Source: Methylophaga lonarensis MPL
GTDB lineage: Bacteria; Pseudomonadota; Gammaproteobacteria; Nitrosococcales; Methylophagaceae
Assembly (NCBI RefSeq): GCF_000349205.1
Contig: NZ_APHR01000001.1
Coordinates: 1 to 56,966, forward strand
Reading direction: 5' to 3'
Length of the DNA: 56,966 nucleotides
In this document: positions 1-9,245 of the stretch, piece after piece
Position numbering within the stretch: position 1 is the stretch's first letter
How the letters are laid out: every line of letters starts with the position of its first letter
Program-made: the position numbers and the translations under genes
The notes under the pieces: generated by a model
What the model was told of the DNA's origin: nothing
Seen by the model: the letters and a program-made list of their open reading frames with translations, nothing else
The model's database searches: none

Positions 1-715
1 TGTGATGTGATTCGGCAAGTGGTTGAACATGTTGCAGGGCGAGTACCAGTCATCGTCAGGCACTGGTGCGAACTCAACCTCAGAAGCTATCGAACTCACA
101 GAGTATGCCAAGCAATTGAACGCTGATGCCGTTCTCTTGGTCACACCGTACTACAACAAGCCAACACAAGAAGGCTTGTATCTGCATTTCAAGGCGATTG
201 CAGAAGCAGTTGATATTCCGCAGATCTTATATAATGTTCCGAGTCGAACAGCATGCGATTTATTGCCTGGCACCGTCGCCAGATTGTCAAAAATCGACAA
301 TATCATTGGCATCAAAGAAGCCACTGGCGATGTCAGTAGAGTCAAGGAAATTCAGTCACTCTGCGCTGACAACTTTGAGCTGTATACTGGCGAGGACGCC
401 AACACGGTCGACTTTATCCTGGCGGGGGGGCAGGGCGTGATCTCGGTGACAGCCAATGTGGCACCCGCAGCGATGCACAATATGTGTCAGGCGGCGCTTG
501 ACGGCAATGAGTCTGAAGCTCGAGCCATCAATGAGACATTGGCACCGTTGCATCAAAAACTGTTTGTTGAATCAAACCCAATCCCTGTGAAATGGGCACT
601 AAATGAAATGGGGCTTATCCCACCCGGTATCAGACTGCCGATGACGGTCTTATCTGAGCAACACCACGAAGCAGTACGTGAAGCATTACGTGCTGCAGGT
701 GTTCTGAATCACTAA
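1..715 (+). CDS. dapA: 4-hydroxy-tetrahydrodipicolinate synthase, 5' partial and frameshifted in this sequence
   Basis: DapA condenses pyruvate with aspartate semialdehyde, the first committed step of lysine and diaminopimelate synthesis in the cytoplasm. The family signatures are visible: [11 protein letters not shown], the YNVPSRT stretch with the catalytic Tyr and the carboxylate-binding Arg, and the Schiff-base Lys in GIKEATG. The N-terminus lies outside the window. Bases 1-55 read in frame 1 ([14 protein letters not shown]), and the rest of the protein reads in frame 2 ([13 protein letters not shown]). Removing one T near position 56 restores VIAGTGANST, which is the expected family sequence, so there is a single-base insertion. 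The in-frame ATG at 23 belongs to the shifted frame and is not a real start. The gene sits directly upstream of bamC, as dapA-nlpB does in E. coli. Because dapA is normally essential, a sequencing indel is more likely than a dead gene. Confidence 0.93.
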
Positions 716-732
716 TTGAGCGAACTTGATTA

Positions 733-1752
733 ATGAATGTAAAAAGCTTTAAAAACGGTTTCCTGACACTTGCAATCGGCATTGCTGTCACTGGCTGCGG
801 CGCTCTGGAGAGGGTTGTTCCTGATACCACTGAAAATTATCGCCGCGCTGACACCATGCCGCCACTGGATATCCCACCAGATTTGAGCACTTCTCGAATC
901 AATGATGATATTGCTGGTACAACTCAAAGCACGGCAACCTTCTCTGAATATGAAGAAGCGGCCAATAATCCCCTGGCTGCACGCTACAACATTGTGCCAG
1001 AAGCCAGACCAACACTTACCGGTGAAGGCGATGACCGCGTGCTGACAGTCCCCGGTGATCGTGATCAAACCTGGCAGCGTGTCAACGCATTCTGGGCAGA
1101 GCAACGTATCGGTATTCGCCGCGCAGATGAGCGTATTGGCTTGATGGATACAGAAAATGACCCAGAAGGTTATTCATATCGCTTGCGTATGGAGCGCGGT
1201 GACAGTGGTCGTTCAGCACGCATCAGACTGACAGGTCGTGATGAATCTAATATCAATCGTCAAAAAGACGAAGCGATGATGCGTCAACTGGCAGATTATC
1301 TGGGCACATTGTTCCAACAGGAACGCCAAGTTGCACAAGCCAGGCAAGCCACACAACCAAGCCAAACCAGTGTCCGTGTCACGATGGTTGACGAGGGCGA
1401 TGGTCAGCAACTGCTGGTTGAACAAGAGTTCAGTGATGTTTGGGGTCGTGTAGGTCGTGTGCTGGATACACGTGGTTTCCGTGTCGAAGATCGTGACCGT
1501 ACCCGTGGCACCTACTTTGTTCGATACATTGATCCATTCAGTGAAGTTGAGCGTGAAAAACGTGGTCTGCTGAGTCGTATGGCATTCTGGCGCAGTGCAG
1601 CTGAAGTAGCGCCTGAAGAGTACTACTATATCCGATTGATTTCAGATGCTTCTGACACTCGAATTATTATTCTCGATGCAGAAGAACGACGTACAAACTC
1701 AGATACTGCCAGACGTCTGCTGGATCTGCTGCAGGAACAGCTGACACAGTAA
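733..1752 (+). CDS. bamC: Outer membrane assembly lipoprotein BamC (NlpB)
   Basis: BamC is an accessory lipoprotein of the BAM complex that inserts beta-barrel proteins into the outer membrane. The 339-residue product begins with a lipoprotein signal peptide ending in VTGCG, with the lipidated Cys at residue 22. An extended proline-rich stretch with PPLDIPPDL follows; in E. coli the equivalent unstructured region binds BamD. Two helix-grip-like domains follow, at roughly residues 95-200 and 215-335. Length matches the family (about 340 residues). It starts 17 bases after the dapA stop, so the two are probably co-transcribed. Its stop codon shares its last base with the ATG of the next gene. 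Confidence 0.92.
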   Translation: MNVKSFKNGFLTLAIGIAVTGCGALERVVPDTTENYRRADTMPPLDIPPDLSTSRINDDIAGTTQSTATFSEYEEAANNPLAARYNIVPEARPTLTGEGDDRVLTVPGDRDQTWQRVNAFWAEQRIGIRRADERIGLMDTENDPEGYSYRLRMERGDSGRSARIRLTGRDESNINRQKDEAMMRQLADYLGTLFQQERQVAQARQATQPSQTSVRVTMVDEGDGQQLLVEQEFSDVWGRVGRVLDTRGFRVEDRDRTRGTYFVRYIDPFSEVEREKRGLLSRMAFWRSAAEVAPEEYYYIRLISDASDTRIIILDAEERRTNSDTARRLLDLLQEQLTQ

Positions 1753-2513
1753 TGCGTTTCGCCTCGATTGGCAGCGGCAGCCGGGGAAACGCAACGATCA
1801 TCCAGCATGGAAAAACCACACTCATGGTGGACTGTGGTTTTTCCGCGCGGGAGACTGAAAAACGTCTGCAACAGCTCGGACTTGATGCCAGACAACTGAC
1901 GGCTCTTCTGGTCACGCATGAACATGCGGATCATGTGAACGGCATTCGTGTGCTGGCCAGACGTTATCAATTACCGATTTATGCGACACCGGGTTCTGCT
2001 GGTTGTTTATCTGCGGATGTGCAAGCCCAGATTCGGGAAATTGGCTTTGATGAAAGTTTTGCAATCAACGATATAGGCGTTACACCTTTTGCTGTCCCCC
2101 ATGATGCACGAGAGCCCAGTCAGTTTGTCTTTGAGTCTGGACAACATAAAGTGGGACTTCTGACGGATACCGGCAGTATTACCCCGATTATCGAAGCGGC
2201 CTTGAATGATTGTGATGCATTGATGCTGGAAGCCAATCACGACGCTGAAATGTTGGAACGCGGCGAGTACCCTGATCATCTGAAATATCGTGTAGGAGGT
2301 CGCTTTGGACATCTCAATAATGCCCAGTCAGCAGCTTTGCTAGAGCGAATTAACACACAAAAGCTTCAACATATCGTGGCAATGCACTTGAGTGAGAAAA
2401 ATAATTCACCCGAGATCGTAGCGCCACTGTTAGCAAATGTTTTAAATTGTCAGCAAGACTGGATTGGTATTGCCAATCAGGACACCGGCTTTGGCTGGCG
2501 TCAAACCCTGTAA
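1752..2513 (+). CDS. MBL-fold metallo-hydrolase (YycJ/VicX-like)
   Basis: A 253-residue metallo-beta-lactamase-fold protein. The metal-binding HxHxDH signature is present as THEHADH at residues 55-61, preceded by the VDCG strand. Later metal ligands are likely H105 or nearby (VPHDA), the D of LLTDTGS, and the His of the C-terminal AMHLSEKNN. The overall pattern resembles the YycJ/WalJ group of MBL proteins, for which nuclease activity has been proposed. The physiological substrate here is unknown. The ATG overlaps the last base of the bamC stop, indicating translational coupling inside a dapA-bamC-MBL-purC operon. Confidence 0.85.
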   Translation: MRFASIGSGSRGNATIIQHGKTTLMVDCGFSARETEKRLQQLGLDARQLTALLVTHEHADHVNGIRVLARRYQLPIYATPGSAGCLSADVQAQIREIGFDESFAINDIGVTPFAVPHDAREPSQFVFESGQHKVGLLTDTGSITPIIEAALNDCDALMLEANHDAEMLERGEYPDHLKYRVGGRFGHLNNAQSAALLERINTQKLQHIVAMHLSEKNNSPEIVAPLLANVLNCQQDWIGIANQDTGFGWRQTL

Positions 2514-2532
2514 CCTTACACAGAGAACGTTC

Positions 2533-3243
2533 ATGGAAAAACTGCAGCAACTGTACGCCGGCAAAGCAAAAAGTGTCTACGCAACTGCCAATCCGGATTA
2601 TGTCGTTCTGAGCTTTCGTGATGACACATCAGCCTTCGATGGTGAAAAAGTAGAACAACTCAGCCGCAAGGGCGAAGTTAATAACAAATTCAACGCCTTC
2701 ATCATGCAAAAACTGGCAGAGGCTGGTATTCCGACACACTTTGAAAAACTGCTGAATCCAACGGAATCACTAGTTAAACACATGCAGATGATTCCAGTGG
2801 AATGTGTAGTCAGAAACGTTGCATCAGGCAGCCTGGTAAGACGTTTGGGTGTTGAAGACGGAATGAACCTCACGCCTCCTGTGTTTGAGTTTTTCCTGAA
2901 AAATGACAGTCTGCATGATCCGATGATCAACGAGTACCACATTGCGACTTTTGGCTGGGCCACAGAACAACAGGTTCAGCGCATGAAAGCACTGACCTTT
3001 GAAGTCAACCAGGTGCTCAAACAACTGTTTAGTGATGCCGGTATGATTCTGGTGGACTACAAGCTTGAGTTTGGCGTCTTTAAAGGCGAAGTCTGCCTGG
3101 GTGATGAGTTCAGTCCAGATGGCTGTCGTTTGTGGGATGCTGAAACTCGCAAAAAACTGGATAAAGATCGTTTTCGTCAGGGACTGGGTGGCGTGATTGA
3201 AGCCTATGAAGAAGTCGCAACACGAATCGGTGTGCCGCTTTAG
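2533..3243 (+). CDS. purC: Phosphoribosylaminoimidazole-succinocarboxamide synthase
   Basis: PurC joins aspartate to CAIR using ATP to form SAICAR in de novo purine synthesis. The start at 2533 ([16 protein letters not shown]) gives 236 residues, the usual bacterial length. A longer in-frame reading from 2464 would overlap the previous gene and adds no conserved sequence. The ATP-binding N-terminal lobe (YAGKAKSVY), the [11 protein letters not shown] motif, the [13 protein letters not shown] stretch and the [12 protein letters not shown] motif near the C-terminus are all present. It begins 19 bases after the MBL gene and is probably the last gene of that transcript. Confidence 0.95.
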   Translation: MEKLQQLYAGKAKSVYATANPDYVVLSFRDDTSAFDGEKVEQLSRKGEVNNKFNAFIMQKLAEAGIPTHFEKLLNPTESLVKHMQMIPVECVVRNVASGSLVRRLGVEDGMNLTPPVFEFFLKNDSLHDPMINEYHIATFGWATEQQVQRMKALTFEVNQVLKQLFSDAGMILVDYKLEFGVFKGEVCLGDEFSPDGCRLWDAETRKKLDKDRFRQGLGGVIEAYEEVATRIGVPL

Positions 3244-3477
3244 GTTGAAAGCCAGAGTCGTGTCAGGTTAGTGCTCTGGCGACAATGAGTGAACAATAGC
3301 CAAGACAGCACAGCGTTGTAACAGAATAATCCAGCTTTATGACCACAGCGAAGTGGCGGCTTTGAGGTGCATCGTTGACCAATCAACGTCGAAAAGCCAC
3401 TATATCAGCCAGTTGACTACAAACCGTAACGTCTGCCTTAGGGCTCGAGTGAATTATTAGTCATGGAATGATACCTG
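3244..3477 (+). other. Intergenic region between purC and the EPS locus, with hairpins
   Basis: No gene is seen in these 234 bases. GCCAGAG at 3251-3257 is complementary to CTCTGGC at 3274-3280, which could form a weak hairpin after purC without a T-tract. A second stem, CGTTGA-CCAA-TCAACG at 3373-3388, lies inside a larger pairing of GGCTTT with AAAGCC. It may be leader structure for the galE-manC transcript. The promoter of the EPS locus probably lies here, but no convincing -35/-10 pair was found. Confidence 0.4.
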
Positions 3478-4458
3478 ATGAAGGTTTTGGTGTTTGGCGG
3501 TGCCGGTTATATCGGCTCACATGTATGCAAGTATCTGGCACAGCGTGGCCACGAGATCACTGTTTTTGACAACCTCAGCACGGGGCATGCAGAAGCCGTG
3601 CGTTGGGGAAACCTGGTTCAGCAGGACATTCTCAATCCCGATGCCATCGAAGACTGCTTCAGGCAGCATGGGCCATTTGATCTTGTCATGCACTTTTGTG
3701 CCAAGTCACTGGTCGGCGAATCGGTAACTTCACCAGAGATTTACTACCGGAACAATGTTGTCGGCACCATGAATATTCTGGATGCGATGTTGGCAACTTC
3801 TCATCAGCGCATCATCTTTTCCTCCACCGCCGCTGTTTACGGCAATCCACAACAATCGCTGATCGACGAGCAGCATCCAAGATCGCCGATCAATCCATAT
3901 GGCCAGTCCAAAAAAATGGTCGAGGAGATGTTGCTGGATTACGCCAACGCACACGGGCTGGATTCGGTATCACTTCGTTACTTCAATGCATGTGGGGCAG
4001 ATCCTGAAGCAGATATTGGCGAGAGTCATCAACCTGAAACACATTTGATTCCTAATGTGCTGAAATCACTGGTAAACCCGAGCCAGAATGTTCTGAAGAT
4101 TTTTGGCGATCAGTATCCAACCGCCGATGGCACCTGTATAAGAGACTATATTCACGTCAACGATCTGGCTCAGGCGCATTTGCTGGCGGGTGAGTTTCTA
4201 TTTAATCGTTCCGGTGCTTTTGCTTTTAACCTCGGCAACGGAAGTGGTTTTAGTGTCATGGACGTTGTGAAAGCTGCCAGTCAGGTCACTGGACGACACA
4301 TTGACTATCAAATCGAAGCACCCAGAGCAGGGGACCCTCCGATTCTGGTCGCCAATGCCCATCAAGCACAACAGCAACTGGGCTGGAAAGCTGAATACAC
4401 CTCATTGGAAGCCATCATCGAAACAGCATGGCGTTGGCATCAAAATGAAAACTTCTGA
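3478..4458 (+). CDS. galE: UDP-glucose 4-epimerase
   Basis: GalE interconverts UDP-glucose and UDP-galactose and supplies precursors for polysaccharide synthesis. The 326-residue protein has the Rossmann motif GGAGYIGS at residues 7-14 and the short-chain dehydrogenase catalytic set: Ser/Thr in SSTAAVYG at 115-122, and Tyr141 and Lys145 in YGQSK. The SLRYFNACGA and RDYIHVNDLA stretches are typical of true GalE enzymes. It opens the EPS locus, 12 bases ahead of manC. A second, more divergent epimerase lies at 20658-21566. Substrate could be UDP-GlcNAc as well as UDP-Glc; the sequence alone does not settle this. Confidence 0.9.
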   Translation: MKVLVFGGAGYIGSHVCKYLAQRGHEITVFDNLSTGHAEAVRWGNLVQQDILNPDAIEDCFRQHGPFDLVMHFCAKSLVGESVTSPEIYYRNNVVGTMNILDAMLATSHQRIIFSSTAAVYGNPQQSLIDEQHPRSPINPYGQSKKMVEEMLLDYANAHGLDSVSLRYFNACGADPEADIGESHQPETHLIPNVLKSLVNPSQNVLKIFGDQYPTADGTCIRDYIHVNDLAQAHLLAGEFLFNRSGAFAFNLGNGSGFSVMDVVKAASQVTGRHIDYQIEAPRAGDPPILVANAHQAQQQLGWKAEYTSLEAIIETAWRWHQNENF

Positions 4459-4470
4459 AGGAGACGGGCG

Positions 4471-5871
4471 ATGATTCCGGTAATTCTGTCGGGTGGAACA
4501 GGTTCCAGACTATGGCCATTGTCACGTAAAAACAAACCCAAGCAGTTTTTGAATCTGTTTGGTGAGCATAGTTTGTTCCAGGAAACTGTGTTGCGCTTGT
4601 CCGGGCTGGATGAGTTACAACCGCCAATGATCATCTGTAATGAAAATCATCGTTTCATGGTCGGTGACCAACTGGGAGAACTAGGATTATCGGCAACCGA
4701 GATCATTCTTGAACCCCATGCACGCAATACTGCACCTGCGGTCACTTTAGCCGCCTTGCGAGCACTGGAGGGTGCTGATGATCCGATATTGCTCATTTTG
4801 GCGGCTGACCATGTGATTAAAGATGTTCCGGTTTTTCATGCGGCGATAGAAGATGCATTAAAGTTAGCCCGGCAGAATCATTTGGTGACCTTCGGTATCC
4901 AAGCTGATCAGCCGCATACCGGTTATGGCTATATTGAATCAGCCGAAAAAGGCCAGGCCGCCAAGGTGGTCAGATTTATTGAAAAACCTGATCTTGCCAC
5001 TGCTGAGAGCTATCTCAAGGCCGGTAACTTTTACTGGAACAGTGGCATGTTCATGTTCAAGGCCTCTGTGTTTATCGAAGAGATGCAAAAATTTGCACCT
5101 GAGATCGTTCAGGCTTGCAGGGCAGCACTGAACAATATTCGCACTGATCTTGATTTCACCCGGCTCGACGCCGAGGCATTTCAACATTGCCCAAGCGATT
5201 CGGTCGACTACGCCGTGATGGAAAAAACCCAACAAGCGATGGTGGTACCGCTGGATGCCGGTTGGAGTGATGTGGGTTCCTGGAGTTCTCTGTGGGAAAA
5301 CCATCCACATGATGAGCACGGAAATGTCTGTATTGGCGATGTGGTGACCGAATCATCCAGAAACTGTTATATTCACAGCGAAAACCGACTGGTGACGGCC
5401 ATTGGTGTCGAAGACTTAATCATCGTAGAAACCCATGACGCAGTCATGGTGTTACCCAAGTCTCGCTCACAGGATGTCAAGACACTGGTCGAAAGACTCA
5501 ATGACGAGTCAAGAAGTGAAGCCGATGTTCATCGTACCTGTTACCGGCCATGGGGGCATTATGACTCCATTGATGCGGGTGGCAGATTTCAGGTCAAACG
5601 TATTACTGTGAAACCGGGTGCATCACTGTCATTACAAATGCATTACCACCGTGCAGAACACTGGGTGGTTGTGAGTGGTACAGCAGAAGTAACCTGTAAC
5701 GATGAAGTCACTATCCTTTCCGAAAATCAGTCAACGTATATTCCGGTCGGAGCGGTGCACAGATTGAGTAATCCGGGAAGACTTCCACTGGAATTGATTG
5801 AAGTTCAGTCCGGCAGCTATCTTGAAGAGGACGATATTATCCGCATTCAGGACAACTACAACCGACAATGA
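4471..5871 (+). CDS. manC: Mannose-1-phosphate guanylyltransferase / mannose-6-phosphate isomerase
   Basis: A bifunctional enzyme of the ManC/CpsB type that makes GDP-mannose for exopolysaccharide. The N-terminal nucleotidyltransferase domain has the signature GGTGSRLWPLSR at residues 8-19 and the FIEKPDLATAESYL region, with LDAGWSDVGSW further on. The C-terminal cupin domain (about residues 355-465) contains RPWGHYDSID, QMHYHRAEHWVVV and the metal-binding His residues of a type II phosphomannose isomerase. Length 466 residues is typical. An AAGGAG-like ribosome site (GAAGGAGACGGGCG) precedes the ATG. It follows galE closely and precedes the sugar-phosphate transferase, so the three form one operon. 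Confidence 0.93.
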   Translation: MIPVILSGGTGSRLWPLSRKNKPKQFLNLFGEHSLFQETVLRLSGLDELQPPMIICNENHRFMVGDQLGELGLSATEIILEPHARNTAPAVTLAALRALEGADDPILLILAADHVIKDVPVFHAAIEDALKLARQNHLVTFGIQADQPHTGYGYIESAEKGQAAKVVRFIEKPDLATAESYLKAGNFYWNSGMFMFKASVFIEEMQKFAPEIVQACRAALNNIRTDLDFTRLDAEAFQHCPSDSVDYAVMEKTQQAMVVPLDAGWSDVGSWSSLWENHPHDEHGNVCIGDVVTESSRNCYIHSENRLVTAIGVEDLIIVETHDAVMVLPKSRSQDVKTLVERLNDESRSEADVHRTCYRPWGHYDSIDAGGRFQVKRITVKPGASLSLQMHYHRAEHWVVVSGTAEVTCNDEVTILSENQSTYIPVGAVHRLSNPGRLPLELIEVQSGSYLEEDDIIRIQDNYNRQ

Positions 5872-5893
5872 GTACGGATACACTAGGATATTT

Positions 5894-7296
5894 ATGACGC
5901 AAGGCAAGATTCGCAAGCACGACGCCAAACTAAACGCAATTGCCCGTCTGGCTGACAGCGCGATTATCCTGATCACTTTCCTGGCCTTGATGGACATCTT
6001 TGCAATTGAGTGGCAGCCAAAGCATGTCTGGTCATTATTGCTGTCCATCGTATTGTTTAATTTCTTCGCAGAGAGTCTTGATGCCTATCGTTCCTGGCGG
6101 GGAACGGATCTACGACATGAGCTGTATGCCATCCTGTTTGCATGGCTCACCGCAATTTTGATTCTTATCGTTGCAGAGCTGTTGATTCTCAACGAGCAAA
6201 CCTACGCAAAACCTTTTGTGGCGATATGGATTATCGTCACACCGATAGAGATCATCTCTTGGCACATGATAGTGCGAACAGGCTTAGGCATGATGCGCGC
6301 CAAGGGTTTAAATACCCGAAGAGTAGCCATTATTGGCGCAACATCGCTGGGCCATATGCTGGAAAGTGCATTCCGTGAAATGGATTGGTCTGGATATCGA
6401 TTCACTGGCTTTTACGATGACCGCAAACCTGCGCCTGATCGAAGACTTAATGATGAACAGGTTGAAGTGGTGGGCAATATCGACCAGCTCATTCAAGATT
6501 GTAAGGATGGCAAGGTGGATGTGGTCTTTATCACGCTTTCGCTTGCCGCAGAGGCGAGAATCAAACAAGTCACTGAAGAGTTGGCGGATACCACGGCTTC
6601 AGTATATCTGGTGCCGGATTTGTTTACATTCAACTTACTGAATTCTCGATGGGTTGAATATCAGGCATCACTGCCATCAGTATTTATGAAACTCCTTTCG
6701 CAGGGGTTGATAGCCTCATTAAAAGGGTTGAGGACATTGTGCTGAGCTTTATGATTCTGCTGCTGATTGCTATTCCTATGATGTTCATAGCGCTTTGCAT
6801 CAAAACGACCTCCAAAGGCCCGGTGTTTTTCAAACAGACCCGCTATGGAATGGATGGTGAAAAAATCAGGGTATGGAAATTCCGCACCATGTATGTGGCA
6901 GAGGACGGACCCAAGGTCGTACAAGCCACTCGAGATGACCCGCGGATTACACCTTTTGGACGATTTTTACGGCGAACATCGCTTGATGAATTACCCCAAT
7001 TCTTTAATTCTCTGGGTGGTTCAATGTCGATTGTTGGTCCCAGGCCCCATGCCGTTGCACACAATGAAGAGTATCGTTCAAAAATTCACGGCTATATGCT
7101 GAGGCATAAAGTGAAGCCGGGTATTACTGGCCTGGCACAGATTAACGGCTATCGTGGAGAGACCGATACGCTGGATAAAATGGAAGGCAGGGTCAAGTAT
7201 GACCTGCAATATATCCAGAACTGGTCACTGATGCTGGACCTGAAGATCATTATGTTGACGATATTGCGTGGATTTTCGGGTAAAAATGTTTACTAA
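5894..7296 (+). CDS. Undecaprenyl-phosphate glucose (sugar-1-phosphate) phosphotransferase, WcaJ-like, frameshifted in this sequence
   Basis: This enzyme starts EPS repeat-unit synthesis by moving a hexose-1-phosphate onto undecaprenyl phosphate at the inner membrane. The first part (5894-6676) has four or five membrane helices and a Rossmann-like domain (VAIIGATSLGHML). The second part carries the catalytic Bac_transf domain with VWKFRTM, DELPQFFNSLGG and SIVGPRPH. The reading frame breaks near 6676: one base is missing after LP, and adding an A gives LPISIYETPFAGVD, the family sequence. With one base restored the gene encodes 467 residues, the standard length. The ATG at 5894 has AGGAT five bases upstream. 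Glucose is the usual substrate of WcaJ-type enzymes, but galactose is possible. Confidence 0.88.
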
Positions 7297-7346
7297 CCAG
7301 AAAAGGCAGCATACAATTCAGCTATGTGGTGAAGGAGCGCGACAAC

Positions 7347-7380
7347 AATGATCACAGACACTCGTCATAGCGTGATCATT
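7347..7380. repeat. Perfect 9-bp inverted repeat with 16-nt loop
   Basis: AATGATCAC and GTGATCATT are exact reverse complements. It lies 50 bases after the sugar-phosphotransferase gene and has no T-run, so it may be an operator or a processing structure rather than an intrinsic terminator. Confidence 0.5.
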
Positions 7381-7509
7381 CAATAGACCATCGTCGGTCT
7401 CAAAACCTTACCGGATATAAATCAAATCAATAGTGTCAGAGGCGCTGTTGATATAAAGAATTCGTTGCTCAGTGTCATTTTTTTGTCACTGTACCAACGT
7501 ACAATATTC

Positions 7510-7533
7510 ACAGTACAAAAACATCTGTACTGT
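7510..7533. repeat. 7-bp inverted repeat ACAGTAC-N10-GTACTGT
   Basis: Symmetrical arms spaced by 10 bases, typical in size for a dimeric regulator site, located 60-90 bases before the riboswitch-like leader. The sequence supports only the symmetry; a regulator is not identified. Confidence 0.4.
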
Positions 7534-7596
7534 TGAGCCATCGTCAGAGAGATGGGTCTGGGCGGTGAAATTCCTTAGGGCATTGATGCTCTAAAT

Positions 7597-7682
7597 TTGT
7601 TAGCCAAACTTGTCGTGAGGCAAGGACGGAAAACCACGGGTCTTTGAGCGGTTTTGAAGACAGCCGGGTTGCATTGCTAATT
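7597..7682 (+). promoter_or_regulatory. Cyclic di-GMP-I (GEMM) riboswitch-like leader
   Basis: The segment shows the class I c-di-GMP aptamer layout. An outer stem TTAGC/GCTAA joins 7600-7604 with 7676-7680. CCAAA follows, then a 6-bp helix CTTGTC/GGCAAG closed by the GNRA tetraloop GTGA (7609-7624). Next come the GGACGGAAAACCACGGG core (7624-7640), a second helix starting GTCTT/AAGAC, and the receptor strand CAGCCGGGTTGC (7661-7672). GNRA loop, docking receptor and conserved A-rich junction all occur in the right order and spacing. It ends about 20 bases before the start codon of the VPLPA-CTERM gene, so it likely controls that gene's translation or leader termination in response to c-di-GMP. 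Confidence 0.8.
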
Positions 7683-7704
7683 TTCAATTTGTAAGGAAAT
7701 TGTT

Positions 7705-8214
7705 ATGAAAAAAGCGATGCTATTTTTTGCAGCATTATTGTTCTCGGTAAGTGCACATGCGGCTGTGTTGGATTTGACAACATTTGATAATGATGTTGCA
7801 AACAACACGACCAATCTTGCAATAGTGAACAACCCAACAGGTGCATTTTCGTTCAATGCAGTTAACACAACAGGCTCTTTCTCAATGGGCCATGTCGTAG
7901 TAGCTGCTGTTGATACGATGGCAAAAATCGAGTGGTCATTTAACCAGTCTGCCGATTTGATTACTGCCCAGATCTCAAAAGGCGGTGATTTTCTTATGGT
8001 TGAAACTATCACTGGTGCTGGTACTGTCTTTACTATGATGTTGTTGGCAGGTCAAACTTACTTCTTCGATATCATCGGTGAAGCTAAAGCTGGCATGACT
8101 CTGACTCTGGGTATCACTGCTGTACCACTTCCAGCAGCAGTATGGCTGCTCGCTCCAGCCCTGCTGGGCTTCTTTGGTATGCGTCGTAGAGCAATGAAAG
8201 TTGCTGCTGCCTAA
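7705..8214 (+). CDS. Small secreted VPLPA-CTERM sorting-domain protein
   Basis: A 169-residue protein with a signal peptide (residues 1-19, ending SAHAA), a beta-rich Asn/Thr-rich body without Cys, and a C-terminal sorting signal. That signal is VPLPAAVWLLAPALLGFFG, followed by the basic cluster MRRRAMK. This motif-hydrophobic-basic tail is the VPLPA variant of PEP-CTERM signals, which exosortases recognise at the membrane. An exosortase is encoded in the same locus at 38023-39548. A GTAAGGA ribosome site precedes the ATG, and the gene is a single-gene unit between a c-di-GMP-type riboswitch and a strong terminator. The function of the body is not recognised; a surface or EPS-matrix role is inferred from context. 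Confidence 0.88.
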   Translation: MKKAMLFFAALLFSVSAHAAVLDLTTFDNDVANNTTNLAIVNNPTGAFSFNAVNTTGSFSMGHVVVAAVDTMAKIEWSFNQSADLITAQISKGGDFLMVETITGAGTVFTMMLLAGQTYFFDIIGEAKAGMTLTLGITAVPLPAAVWLLAPALLGFFGMRRRAMKVAAA

Positions 8215-8257
8215 GCACACCAAGTAGTACTGAGTTAACAATATTGTTAGTTTGACG

Positions 8258-8286
8258 GGAAAGGGGACTTCGGTCCCCTTTTTCTA
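8258..8286 (+). terminator. Intrinsic terminator of the VPLPA-CTERM gene
   Basis: AAAGGGGAC, loop TTCG, GTCCCCTTTTT: a 7-8 bp GC-rich stem with a UUCG tetraloop and a T-run, 45 bases after the stop codon. Confidence 0.9.
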
Positions 8287-8398
8287 TTTGGACAGGCTTG
8301 ATTGACTAGCGAAGTTGTTTTGCTGGATTAGACGTTACAGCCATGTCATGCCTGGTTTCTATTGTGTAGTCACGGGAAAAAACTTTTCTAACTGTACT

Positions 8399-8868
8399 GT
8401 CATGCCGACCGAAGCGGAGGCATCTCAAAAGGAAGTATGAAGCCTGGCTGAACGTGTGTTTTGAGATCCCTCGACAAGCTCGGGATGACAATAATGTGGC
8501 TCGGGATGACAGAGGCTTATAGGGGATGACACGTGCGTGTGTGGGTTGACACAAAAGCGTACAAGCAGCATGTCATGCCGACCGAAGTGGAGGCATCTCG
8601 AAAGGAAGTATGAGGCCTGGCTGAACGGGTGTTTTGAGATCCCTCGGCAGGCTCGGGATGACAATAATGTGGCTCGGGATGACAGATGCTTATAGGGGAT
8701 GACACGTGCGTGTGTGGGTTGACACAAAAGCGTACAAGCAGCATGTCATGCCGACCAAAGTGGAGGCATCTCAAAAGGAAGTATGAGGCCTGGCTGAGCG
8801 GGTGTTTTGAGATCCCTCGGCAGGCTCGGGATGACAATAATGTGGTTCGGGATGACAGAGGCGTATAA
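8399..8868. repeat. 173-bp tandem repeat array, about 2.7 copies
   Basis: Units begin with CATGCCGACC at 8401, 8574 and 8747, giving an exact period of 173 bases; the third copy is incomplete. Each unit contains GTCATGCCGACC near its start and two GGGATGACA segments, so the ends can pair to form long hairpins. The copies differ at only a few positions, which points to recent duplication. Reading frames crossing the array on the minus strand are composition artefacts. Confidence 0.93.
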
Positions 8869-9007
8869 AGAATCGCAACATGTTGCCGGAAACAACGTAA
8901 CAAACACAGGAATGATGAAGTAAGGGTCTGGAAAGAGAGAGAAGCGTCCTTCCGATAAGTGTGCGGCCACACCCGGTCATTCCGGAAAATGTGTAACCCA
9001 TACACCT

Positions 9008-9086
9008 CGTCATTCCGGAAAACGTGCAGCGTTTGTCCGGAATCTCTGCACGGCCTCAACAGATTCCCGCATGCGCGGGAATGACG
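9008..9086 (-). repeat. 79-bp palindromic-ended dispersed repeat, copy 1
   Basis: Runs from CGTCATTCCGG to GGGAATGACG, with an internal ATTCCCGCATGCGCGGGAAT palindrome and a CGGCCTCAA centre. It is the reverse complement of the units at 45196-46314, which are also 79 bases long. Confidence 0.9.
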
Positions 9087-9245
9087 AAAGAGAGGCGGGA
9101 ATGACGAACGAGGGGCAGAAATGACGAAGTAGAAGCAGGAATAACGAACGAGGGGCGGGTGTAAGGGGATAAATGAAGGAATGATGAAGTAGAGGCATGA
9201 AAAGACGGAGCATTATCATTCTGGGGACGTGAAACCCACACACCT

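Larger units (their letters stand above)
7297..7594 (+). other. Intergenic region with inverted repeats upstream of the riboswitch
   Basis: No gene is seen. Perfect 9-base arms AATGATCAC (7347-7355) and GTGATCATT (7372-7380) flank a 16-base loop. A 5-base stem, AGACC/GGTCT, follows at 7385-7400. Further on, ACAGTAC (7510-7516) pairs with GTACTGT (7527-7533), with more GTAC-containing sequence just before it. These could be protein-binding sites or transcript-end structures of the preceding gene; none has a clear T-tract. The promoter of the riboswitch transcript should lie between about 7400 and 7590. Confidence 0.4.

Noticed and set aside
3270-3279. JUMPstart-like AGTGCTCTGG upstream of the EPS locus
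   Set aside because: The ten bases match the start of JUMPstart, but no ops element (GGCGGTAGC) follows at the right distance, and the bases also fit a purC hairpin.
8517-9059. 180-residue open reading frame on the minus strand, and similar ones at 9010-9462 and 45630-45848
   Set aside because: They run through tandem or palindromic repeats, the predicted proteins repeat themselves in step with the DNA repeat, and there is no ribosome site or known family.
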